This document shows, in pieces, positions 1 to 7,728 of a stretch of DNA of 64,000 nucleotides. A program made the position numbers and the translations under genes. Location: the NCBI GenBank assembly GCA_944322945.1, contig CALUQN010000004.1:1-64000 (forward strand), written 5' to 3'. The stretch is from Candidatus Gastranaerophilales bacterium. GTDB lineage: Bacteria; Cyanobacteriota; Vampirovibrionia; Gastranaerophilales; Gastranaerophilaceae. The notes under the pieces were generated by a model. It searched no databases, was not told the DNA's origin, and worked only from the letters and a program-made list of their open reading frames with translations. The stretch's first letter is position 1, and every line of letters begins with the position of its first letter.

Positions 1-321
1 AAGTTCAGGGTGACAAAAAAGTAATATGTCATCCCGAATTTATTTCGGGATCTTACCACCGGAAAGCAGATGTTTCACGTTGACAAGACCCTGCGGGAAC
101 CCAACACAGGACTTGAAAGGTGACAAGACCCTGCGGGAAACCGGATATTTTTCACAAAATCAAAGATTTTGGAAAAAGTAGTCAAACAAGTTCAGGGTGA
201 CAAAAAAGTAATATGTCATCCCGAATTTATTTCGGGATCTTACCACCGGAAAGCAGATGTTTCACGTTGACAAGCCCCTACGGAAAACCAACACAGGACT
301 TGAAAGGTGACAAGACCCTGA
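1..321. repeat. Tandem intergenic repeat, two copies of ~130 bp
   Basis: The sequence starting AAGTTCAGGGTGACAAAAAA at base 1 recurs at base 188, so the copies lie 187 bases apart, and they stay nearly identical for about 130 bases. Each copy holds a hairpin (ATCCCGAA, TTTA loop, TTCGGGAT) and the phrase GACAAGACCCTG. No coding capacity is visible. Bases 322-422 hold a further partial fragment of the same material and then plain AT-rich DNA. Confidence 0.85.
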
Positions 322-422
322 AACACGGAGGTCAATCCATCGTTCAGGGTGACAATTTTAGCTAGTATATGCGGAATTTGCTATATAACTTCCACTTAAC
401 ATTATTTGATGAATATTGTGAT

Positions 423-452
423 TTGTGGTAAATTAATGTTGTAGGGTATATT
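423..452 (+). promoter_or_regulatory. Candidate promoter for the secreted protein at 476
   Basis: TTGTGG (423-428) and TATATT (447-452) are separated by 18 bases and lie 24 bases before the start codon. An SD-like AGGGG precedes the ATG. This is a match to the sigma-70 consensus by eye only. Confidence 0.4.
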
Positions 453-475
453 CTTATAAAACAGGGGTAAAATTT

Positions 476-871
476 ATGAAAAAAACAGTTTTAGCAGTTT
501 GTTTGTTAATGTGCGGGCTGCCGTTGTTTGCGGCTGATTCCCAGAGTGCGGAATCTATAAGATACTACAATTCCTCCACAGGCGGATTTGGTTCTTCTTC
601 AGCTACAAATTATTACGGATTAAACAAAACCCCTGCCGCAGCATCTGATGACGAGAGCGAAGTCCTGCTTGACCCGCCGGCAAAAGTTTCACGCCCTGCA
701 AGACAAATTAAAGTAAGAGATGAAAACGATGAGGATATGGAACCGGGGCAATCTTATGCTGATGCTATGGACAAACGTATCCCTATGACTTATGAACAAT
801 TCCCGAAAAATTACGACAGCAGCAACAGTATGATGATGATGCAAGGCGGTATGATGCCCGGGATGTTCTAG
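476..871 (+). CDS. Small secreted protein, Met-rich C-terminus
   Basis: A 131-residue protein of unknown function. Residues 1-20 form a Sec signal peptide: two lysines, a hydrophobic core, and LFAA as a likely cleavage site. The mature part is rich in Ser, Asn, Asp and Glu with no recognisable domain, and it ends in a methionine/glycine tail (SMMMMQGGMMPGMF) that could be flexible or metal-binding. An AGGGG ribosome binding site sits ten bases upstream of the ATG. The last four bases overlap the 3' end of the convergent deiminase-like gene. I do not recognise the family. Confidence 0.75.
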   Translation: MKKTVLAVCLLMCGLPLFAADSQSAESIRYYNSSTGGFGSSSATNYYGLNKTPAAASDDESEVLLDPPAKVSRPARQIKVRDENDEDMEPGQSYADAMDKRIPMTYEQFPKNYDSSNSMMMMQGGMMPGMF

Positions 872-2175
872 TCTTTCGGAACTTCTGAACACATACAGTG
901 AATCCCGCCCTGATAGCTTTTCAGGTTCTCGCTCATTATGTTATTGTCGCCGGAGATGAAGTAGATGTTTTCCGGCTTGATATATGGTTTTATCGCCTGA
1001 ACAAAACTTTTTTGGACACTAAAACCTGTCAGTTTTTCTATTTCTGGTGTTATTCCGAAAACTTCTTCGTCAATATTTGATTTGTTTGTTATATATACAA
1101 GCTCGCCGTTTTTGTTCGGAAGCACGTTGGCGTTCATAAAATTGAACAGATGTATCAAAAATACTCCGTTTTTCAGCCCGCTTGTCCTTGTTTCGTACAA
1201 CCTTCCGGGAACACGGATTACGTCAAACCCAGCATCTTCCAAAACCTTTGCTGTTTCCTCCGTCTGCGCAAAATTGTTTGACTTCACCACGTCATCAATA
1301 CCATTTGTGTACACGCCGGTTTGTACAAAAGGTTTTTCTAATTTGCGCAGCTCTTCCGGTCTTTTTTGGACTTGTAATTTTAATGCAGCTTCTTGAATTT
1401 TGTTAAAGCCTTCAGTGAGCATTTGTTTTGTGAGTTTGTCATCCGCAAGTAAGATTTTCCCGTTATCAAGCGGTCTCAAATATAAATCCATGTGATAATC
1501 CATCTGCGGAATGAATACAACGTTATCTGTTCCGAGCATCTGTTTTATCTCATCCTGCGAAAATTTATCCAGCTCATTTTTTCCGACAAGAGCGGTCTCT
1601 TTACCGGATTTGTTTTTAGCAAAATAATAGTTGCCGCCCTCAATGTGTGTATTGTGCAAGATGCCTTTTATTACGTCTGACAATTTTGTATATTCTGCCT
1701 GCACAACCTCTTCCGGCAGCAGAGAGACCTCTCCTGTTTCAGGGTTTGCCAAAAGATATCCGCTATGTCCGTTGAGTTCAACATGCGGCATATTCAGCAG
1801 AGTATCCATTACACCGTAGTATTGCGGAAGATTTTTTTGTGCACGTATTGTCTGTTGGGTTTTATCGTCGGTCAGTTTAAATTTATTAATAATGGCGTCG
1901 GATTGCGAACTGTTTTCAAACGTCAAAAGTTTTTTGCCGATAAATCCCCACAAGTCCTGCGGCCAGCCGCCCACGCGCTCTGAAGGCGGCTGTTTTTTGT
2001 TAGTGGTAATTTCAAAAGAGTCATCTTCCGGGTTACGTTCAAGAAAATATATGTTAAATCCCTCTTTTTGTCCGATATTAATCATTTCATTGGCAATATT
2101 GCCGTGGTTTGATTTCATAAGAAATCCGTTGAGGGGTCTTGCATCATAACCTGTGAAGCTGATACCTTTTGTCAT
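868..2175 (-). CDS. Deiminase-like (pentein-fold) protein, active-site residues intact
   Basis: Numbering from the ATG at 2175 gives 435 residues. That start is chosen because it forms an ATGA overlap with the upstream stop, has GGAG five bases upstream, and aligns with the paralogue. Motifs match the guanidino-modifying pentein superfamily (agmatine deiminase, peptidyl-arginine deiminase): WPQD with D74, EGGN with E179, HMD with H228 and D230, and GGIHC with C427 near the C-terminus. These correspond to the Asp, His, Asp, Cys residues of PAD and AgDI enzymes. A citrullinating or arginine/agmatine-hydrolysing activity is therefore plausible but the substrate is unknown. The N-terminus carries the SFTG motif shared with other proteins here. 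It is the third gene of a coupled operon. Family assignment is by motif recognition only. Confidence 0.6.
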   Translation of the reverse strand: MTKGISFTGYDARPLNGFLMKSNHGNIANEMINIGQKEGFNIYFLERNPEDDSFEITTNKKQPPSERVGGWPQDLWGFIGKKLLTFENSSQSDAIINKFKLTDDKTQQTIRAQKNLPQYYGVMDTLLNMPHVELNGHSGYLLANPETGEVSLLPEEVVQAEYTKLSDVIKGILHNTHIEGGNYYFAKNKSGKETALVGKNELDKFSQDEIKQMLGTDNVVFIPQMDYHMDLYLRPLDNGKILLADDKLTKQMLTEGFNKIQEAALKLQVQKRPEELRKLEKPFVQTGVYTNGIDDVVKSNNFAQTEETAKVLEDAGFDVIRVPGRLYETRTSGLKNGVFLIHLFNFMNANVLPNKNGELVYITNKSNIDEEVFGITPEIEKLTGFSVQKSFVQAIKPYIKPENIYFISGDNNIMSENLKSYQGGIHCMCSEVPKD

Positions 2176-3479
2176 TTTTGCTCCAATACTTCCGCACACA
2201 TGCTGTGAATACCTTTGCCGTCATTAAGGAGTGTTTCGGTTATCGCATTGTTGTCACCGGCAATTGTATATGCGTGCTCTAAATTAACATATTTTCCAAG
2301 CTCGTTAAAGAAACTTTTCTTCATGCTAAAACCTGTCATATTTTCTATATCTTTGGTTATGCCGAGGGTTGCTCTGTCAAATATGCTGTCGTTTGTTATG
2401 TATACAAGTTCATTATCATTATTCAGAAGAACATTTGCGTTCATAAAATTATACAGGTGTATCAGCTTGTCAGGGTCTTTTTGGGAAGTGGAACACAACC
2501 TGCCCGGAACGCGTATAACTTCATAACCTGCTTTTTCTAGAACATCTGCTGTCTCATCAGTTTTTGCGAATTTATTGGCAGCCGCTACGTTATCAAACGC
2601 ATCAAGCATCATTGAAAGCATATTGTAAGGACGGCGCAGTCTCTCGTATGAGGCGTAATCATTACGTGCAACACATTTCTGTGCGGTTTCCCTTATTTTG
2701 ATTAAGCCTTCCGCCATTGCATTTTTAGTCATGTTATCGTCAGCTATCAATACTTTGCCGTTGTTAAGCGGTCTGATAAACATATCCAAATCTTTATCCA
2801 TCTGCGGAATTACATGGATTTTATCAACTTTGAGCATCTGTTGAATTTGTTCGTGATTAAACTTTTTCAGCTCATCAGCGCCTATCAAAACTTCATCCTC
2901 GCCGGATTTATTTTTCGTGATAAAATAATTTCCGCCGCGCAGGTGCGTATTATCAAGCATTTTATCAAGAGATTCTTTTGTCTTGCCGAATGTAGTCACT
3001 ACATATTCTTCTGACAGCGGAATTGTTTTGTTTGTCTGCAAATCATTGTAAAGGTATTGTTTTTCCCCGCCGATTATAACCGGTTTTAAGCTGATAAGTT
3101 CTGCAAGTTTTGCTTTCGCAGCATCTATCGGGTGCTTTTTGCGTGCTTGAACTTCTAAACGGTCTTTTTTCAGTCCGAAATGATATTTTACGGCATCTGT
3201 AATACTATTGTCCTCAAACCCGCTCAAAAGATTTTTGCCGCGTATGTCCATTTTATCCTGCGGAAACTCTATCGGCGGGGTTTTCTCTTCCTGCTGAAAC
3301 TGATTTTTGGAAAGTTCAAATGAGTCGTAATCTTTGTTTTTTACAAAATAAACATTGAACCCCTCAATTTTGCCAATCTGTGTCATTGCATTTGCCACAT
3401 TACCGTAGTTAGACTGCATTACAAATCCGTCTAATTTCCTCGCGTCGTAGCCTGTAAAGCTTACTTTGTCTACTCTCAT
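2172..3479 (-). CDS. Paralogue of the deiminase-like protein with lost catalytic residues
   Basis: 435 residues, alignable end to end with the downstream neighbour (shared SFTGYDAR, RGGNYF, VIPQMD, RPLNNGKVL, VIRVPGRL and FMNANVL blocks). The key positions differ: FPQD keeps the first Asp (D75), but EGGN is RGGN (R181), the His of HxD is Asp (D230), and the catalytic Cys is Ser (H425-S426). Two of the residues essential for pentein chemistry are gone, so this looks like a pseudo-enzyme, perhaps a regulatory or substrate-binding partner. The ATG overlaps the preceding stop (TAATG) and its own stop overlaps the next start (ATGA), which implies coupled translation and balanced amounts. Confidence 0.65.
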   Translation of the reverse strand: MRVDKVSFTGYDARKLDGFVMQSNYGNVANAMTQIGKIEGFNVYFVKNKDYDSFELSKNQFQQEEKTPPIEFPQDKMDIRGKNLLSGFEDNSITDAVKYHFGLKKDRLEVQARKKHPIDAAKAKLAELISLKPVIIGGEKQYLYNDLQTNKTIPLSEEYVVTTFGKTKESLDKMLDNTHLRGGNYFITKNKSGEDEVLIGADELKKFNHEQIQQMLKVDKIHVIPQMDKDLDMFIRPLNNGKVLIADDNMTKNAMAEGLIKIRETAQKCVARNDYASYERLRRPYNMLSMMLDAFDNVAAANKFAKTDETADVLEKAGYEVIRVPGRLCSTSQKDPDKLIHLYNFMNANVLLNNDNELVYITNDSIFDRATLGITKDIENMTGFSMKKSFFNELGKYVNLEHAYTIAGDNNAITETLLNDGKGIHSMCAEVLEQK

Positions 3480-3913
3480 TAATTTGCCTCCGGTTTATCT
3501 ATTTCTTCATACAAAATATCTACCATATCGTCTAAAATAAAAGCGGTTTCGTCATTAGTAACCTCTGCCGGTATGGTCTCTTTATATGTTTTAGGTTTTA
3601 CATCGTAAATATAATCGTGTTTTTGCTGAGCAGCTTTTACAAAATTTATCAGATGGTGTTCTCTTGAATTAAACTGTATCATGCCGCAGGCTAAAAGCAT
3701 GTCCAAAGGGTGTGCCTTTTGTATAGTGACCTGCAAGTCGCCTTCATAATCCGATTCCACAGTAAAATCAATATCCGGACGTTTACATGCAGTATCTCTA
3801 ACCACACTTAACTTTTCCTGGTTTTCCGGTTTTAGACCTAAGACTGATGCGGATATTCTAAGCGATTGAAATGAAGGCTTTCTGTATTGTTGTTGTACGG
3901 GTTGTATTTTCAT
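3479..3913 (-). CDS. Hypothetical protein heading the deiminase-like operon
   Basis: 144 residues, soluble, no recognised domain. The N-terminus MKIQPV...KPSFQSL fits the lineage-specific N-terminal signature described in the findings. It is the first gene of a three-gene operon joined by TAATG and ATGA overlaps to two deiminase-like proteins, so it probably works with them. There is no SD. A weak extended -10 (TGT-TTTAAT) ends six bases before the ATG, which could mean a leaderless transcript. Confidence 0.65.
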   Translation of the reverse strand: MKIQPVQQQYRKPSFQSLRISASVLGLKPENQEKLSVVRDTACKRPDIDFTVESDYEGDLQVTIQKAHPLDMLLACGMIQFNSREHHLINFVKAAQQKHDYIYDVKPKTYKETIPAEVTNDETAFILDDMVDILYEEIDKPEAN

Positions 3914-3959
3914 GCTGGTATTAAAACACGTAAAAAGTTTTTTTGCTATGAAATTTTAT

Positions 3960-3983
3960 TTTTGTTAAATTAATTTAACAAAA
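3960..3983. promoter_or_regulatory. Perfect 24-bp palindrome between divergent operons
   Basis: TTTTGTTAAATT is followed directly by its exact reverse complement. It lies between the divergent deiminase-like operon and the merR gene, upstream of both promoters. With no U-tract it is more likely an operator for an unidentified dimeric regulator than a terminator, but AT-rich palindromes also arise by chance. Confidence 0.45.
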
Positions 3984-3988
3984 TATGC

Positions 3989-4019
3989 TTGACTTAGAGT
4001 GGACTCCAGAATGTAAAAT
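3989..4019 (+). promoter_or_regulatory. MerR-type promoter with 19-bp spacer
   Basis: TTGACT (3989-3994) and TAAAAT (4014-4019) are exactly 19 bases apart. The spacer contains the dyad GAGT-GG-ACTC. The overlong spacer around a dyad is the hallmark of MerR-family promoters, where the bound activator untwists the DNA. Its position directly before the merR gene indicates autoregulation. Confidence 0.8.
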
Positions 4020-4036
4020 AAAATCGGAGGAAAGCA

Positions 4037-4420
4037 ATGAAGATTTCAGAGGTCAGCAAAAAGTACGATATTTCAATAGATACCCTGAGGTATTACGAAA
4101 AAGCCGGGCTCTTGCCTAATATAAAAAAGAATTCAAGCGGTATCCGCGAATACACCGACATGGATTGCGAAAGAGTAGAATTTATCAAATGTATGCGTTC
4201 AGCCGGCATGCCGGTGGAGAGATTGAGCAAATATATAGCGCTTTGCGAACAGGGCGAAGAGACTGCTGAGGAACGCCGCAGCATGCTTATACAGCAGCGG
4301 GCAGAACTCATTGAAAAACGTGATACTATCCAGCGTTCTATTGATAAGTTGGATTACAAAATCAATATCTACTACAATACCCTGCGTGCGAAAGAAAACT
4401 GTTTGCATAAAACAAAATAA
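4037..4420 (+). CDS. MerR-family transcriptional regulator
   Basis: 127 residues. The N-terminal winged helix (residues 1-70) has the family signature ISEVSKKYDISIDTLRYYEKAGLL and the REY wing. Residues 80-120 form the dimerising coiled coil. There is no Cys-rich metal-binding end, so it resembles the NmlR/AdhR-like group that responds to aldehydes or other electrophiles rather than a metal sensor; the C-terminal C122 is the only cysteine outside the DNA-binding part. GGAGG lies eight bases upstream of the ATG. It stands alone behind its own MerR-type promoter, so its targets are probably elsewhere. Bases 4421-4707 that follow hold no gene I can see. Confidence 0.85.
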   Translation: MKISEVSKKYDISIDTLRYYEKAGLLPNIKKNSSGIREYTDMDCERVEFIKCMRSAGMPVERLSKYIALCEQGEETAEERRSMLIQQRAELIEKRDTIQRSIDKLDYKINIYYNTLRAKENCLHKTK

Positions 4421-4707
4421 GTTTGGTTTAAAGATGATAAGAATGGGTCTTATATAGTGAATGCCGACATATACTATAAATTATCAATGAACAGTTAACA
4501 GTGCCGTCATTCTGAGGGGTTTAGCCCTAAGAATTTTGTTTTTAATTCTCATTTACGCAAGCGTGCAGATGTTTTTGCATTGGTGCATTGTTTATTGCTC
4601 AAATATTTTGTTTTGTAACAATTTATTACATAAGTAACAAATTTTTCTGTTTTAGAGGTTTAATAGAATAAATATTTTTTTTAATACCTTAGTCTAAGGA
4701 GTCTGTT

Positions 4708-7700
4708 TTGATAAATAAAATTACATCGTTATATAACACAGTAAAGTTTACCCCGCAGGACACAAAAAAGGAAAAATCCACCCCGCAGAGTTTAAACCAA
4801 TCTTATACACAAAATCCGTTATTGGACAAAGATTTTGCAAATTCATACAAAAGTTACGCCCTGAGTTTTAAAGGGCAGGAAGAAGATTCTCCTTTAGGCA
4901 AATTCAAAACCAAAGAAGATGTAATAAAATTCTATGCAACTGACACTGCAACAGATTTTGTCAACAAGACAAGAAAAATCGCCAACGCATCAGGTCAAAA
5001 TGAAATTAACCACTACCACGTCCTGAAATCCGCCCTGATAGAAGTCGCCTCTGTCATCAAAGCACTGGATGAAGAGCAGGTGGACTATGACGCCTTAGAC
5101 AGAAATAATATAATCGGTTTGTTTGAAAACTATACAACAGATTCAATGTTCAAGGATAAGGATGCAAGAAAAAAAGTAAAAAAAGTCGTCCAGAAAAAAT
5201 TGCGGGAAGTAGAAAATATAATCAAAAAACTTCCGAAAGAAGAAATTAACCCTAATCCTGATCATCTGTTCACAAAAGGACTTGTGAGCGATATCCTCGC
5301 ATACAGACAAGAACCAAATACTCCGATAGAAAACTTCCACATAGTTAACGCGGCAATTTTTGCACGCAACAAAGATGATGTCCGAAAGTTTACTAACTCA
5401 ATAATTTATGAACTGAATGACAATCTGATGGTGGAAACAAACACTCTGAAAAACAGGCCGCATTTTAGAAGATACGATGAAAAGGCGCGCAATATATGGA
5501 AAAACCTCTCACTCGGCACAAATATGTATATAACTTACGAGCCGCAAAAAACAACACCGCAGTATTTTATTCCGAGCCTCTATCACGTGCTGCAAAATGA
5601 AGCCAACGGATTTGGAAGCCTAAATGCGAAAAATACACACATTGTAGAAATTAATACGGCAATAAAAGATACCTACCTTTTTGAAAAGGTAAAAAATCTT
5701 GCAAAAGATAAAACAAAAACACACATTATATTTATGTACCCGTCTAATATGCTTGTAAATTCCGGTGCATTAGATGAAGCCGGCAGAATTTTTTTCTCCG
5801 CGGAGTATATGAATCTTATGAAAAATCCGCCCTCAAATGTCAAATTTGTAATGTTTGATTCAAGAGACAATTTGTATAACCAGCTGCAAAACTCGGTTAT
5901 CCAGAATATGTACCAGAACTTTGAAGAAGCCTCCATTCCTGTTTTGAGTACGGAAGATGTTGTAAAAGAATTTAAAGAACAGCCGCTTATGAGAAAAGAT
6001 ATCAAAAAGCCGTTCACAAAAGGCGCTCTGGAAAAAACAGTAGAAGCCTCAGCAATGCTTGACGGAATTTTTCCTGACAAAACTATCCGTCTGATGAAAA
6101 AAATCGTAAGCTATTATATTGATAAACGTGAAATTAACGAAAAAGATGTAGCCGAATACGTCAATGAAGCAAAAGACCTGTTCAAAAAAACAAACGATGA
6201 CAGTTCCGTTGATATCATCTTTGACACAGGCAAAAGAATAAAAGATATTATAGGCAAAGACGCCACTAAAAAGGAAGCAATGTCAGTAGTGCGTCAGATT
6301 AAATCAAACAAAATGGGTACAAAAGGCATAATTCTTTATTCATTAGACCCGATGGCAGGTAGCGGCAGAAGATTTACGGCACAAGCAATAGCCGGTGAAG
6401 CAAAAGTCCCTTACGTAGAAATTGACGCAAACTACTTCGGCTCAGAAAGTGTCAATATATTTGGCGAAACCAGCACTCTGACTCCAGAAGCTGCAGTAAA
6501 AAAACTTTTCTCGCTGCTGACAACTCAGGCTGACGCAAACCCGAATAAAGCCGCAGTGCTTTTTATCGACAAATTTGATAACTTTATTTTGGGCGAGTAC
6601 CTGAACAGGTACCACCAGCGTGCTATGGCTCAATTGATAAATGAAATGGACAAAGCTGAAAAAGCCGGATTTAATATCCTTGTAGCTGGTTCAATCTCAA
6701 GGTCGCAAATTCTCGGCGAAGCCGCAAGAAATTCCGTCAAATTTGTTGACCGTCTTGAAGTTACTACCCCTGCCTTTAGCAGCAAAGAACGCGCCGAAGT
6801 TATCAAAACCACCCTGAAAGAAAACAAAATCAAACTCGCCGCAAAAACAAAAGAAGAACGCGAAAATATAATACAATCTATTGCAATGACAACAAACGGA
6901 TTTCCGTTTACATATTTGAAAAATTTCGTAAAACGCGCGCAAGCCGTTGCTCTGGAACGCGGTCATAAAATTGTCGGCAAAGATGATTTTACGGAAGCCT
7001 ATCTTCAAATTTCAACAGGCAGACCGGCTAACAGAAATATTGAACCGCACGAAAAAACAATAGTAGCTTCCCACGAATGCGGTCACGCCGTAAACATAGA
7101 AGTTATGAACAGTATGATTAAAAAAATGGGTAAACCATGGCATATTCCTGACAAAGTTAACTTCATAACCCTTGACCCGCGCGGAGTTTACGGAGGTGCC
7201 ATGTATCATCACAAAGACAAAAATTCGGAACAGTCTTTTGAAAGACTCTTCTCCAACATTGTTTGTTCATACGGCGGAAACTCTGCAGAACACCAATTCT
7301 TTGACATAGACGGCTCATACGGAATAAGCGGCGATTTGGAAAATGCAACCTACCTTGCAGAAGCTATGGTAACAGAAATGGGACTCGGCAAACACACCGG
7401 CAAAATCCATATTGATACCACTGACAATCAAATGTCACCGATGAGAAAAGCAGCAATGGATGCCGATATAACTATTATTCTGAAAAACGCTTCTACCGCC
7501 TCGGATTTTATAACAGAAAACTATGCAGACTTTAACCAAAAATTCACGGAAAAATACGCAAATCTTGTAGGCACCGGAGACTGCCTGATTGACGGTGAAA
7601 TTTTCAGAAAAGAGCTGGCTGCCTGGAAAGATGCGCAGCCGCCGGAAAAACAAGAAGAACTGCAATTGGTTGATAATATCCTCTGGGATATTATGGATAA

Positions 7701-7728
7701 AACCAAAAAAGGGCAGTTATATAACTAA
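4708..7728 (+). CDS. FtsH-like protein: degenerate AAA+ module with intact M41 zinc protease
   Basis: 1006 residues from a TTG start with AAGGAG six bases upstream. Residues ~75-150 resemble a Clp-N-type helical repeat; ~530-770 are an AAA+ domain; ~770-1000 are a peptidase M41 domain. The protease site is intact: H789-E790-x-x-H793 and the third zinc ligand D876 in SGDLENAT. The ATPase is not: the Walker A region reads MAGSGRRF (Lys replaced by R554) and Walker B reads FIDKFDN (Glu replaced by K622). No transmembrane segment is present, unlike true FtsH. Residue 54 begins FKG in the shared N-terminal motif. I infer a soluble metalloprotease whose AAA part is structural or binds nucleotide weakly. 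It converges with the glycosyltransferase gene, overlapping by four bases. Confidence 0.8.
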   Translation: MINKITSLYNTVKFTPQDTKKEKSTPQSLNQSYTQNPLLDKDFANSYKSYALSFKGQEEDSPLGKFKTKEDVIKFYATDTATDFVNKTRKIANASGQNEINHYHVLKSALIEVASVIKALDEEQVDYDALDRNNIIGLFENYTTDSMFKDKDARKKVKKVVQKKLREVENIIKKLPKEEINPNPDHLFTKGLVSDILAYRQEPNTPIENFHIVNAAIFARNKDDVRKFTNSIIYELNDNLMVETNTLKNRPHFRRYDEKARNIWKNLSLGTNMYITYEPQKTTPQYFIPSLYHVLQNEANGFGSLNAKNTHIVEINTAIKDTYLFEKVKNLAKDKTKTHIIFMYPSNMLVNSGALDEAGRIFFSAEYMNLMKNPPSNVKFVMFDSRDNLYNQLQNSVIQNMYQNFEEASIPVLSTEDVVKEFKEQPLMRKDIKKPFTKGALEKTVEASAMLDGIFPDKTIRLMKKIVSYYIDKREINEKDVAEYVNEAKDLFKKTNDDSSVDIIFDTGKRIKDIIGKDATKKEAMSVVRQIKSNKMGTKGIILYSLDPMAGSGRRFTAQAIAGEAKVPYVEIDANYFGSESVNIFGETSTLTPEAAVKKLFSLLTTQADANPNKAAVLFIDKFDNFILGEYLNRYHQRAMAQLINEMDKAEKAGFNILVAGSISRSQILGEAARNSVKFVDRLEVTTPAFSSKERAEVIKTTLKENKIKLAAKTKEERENIIQSIAMTTNGFPFTYLKNFVKRAQAVALERGHKIVGKDDFTEAYLQISTGRPANRNIEPHEKTIVASHECGHAVNIEVMNSMIKKMGKPWHIPDKVNFITLDPRGVYGGAMYHHKDKNSEQSFERLFSNIVCSYGGNSAEHQFFDIDGSYGISGDLENATYLAEAMVTEMGLGKHTGKIHIDTTDNQMSPMRKAAMDADITIILKNASTASDFITENYADFNQKFTEKYANLVGTGDCLIDGEIFRKELAAWKDAQPPEKQEELQLVDNILWDIMDKTKKGQLYN

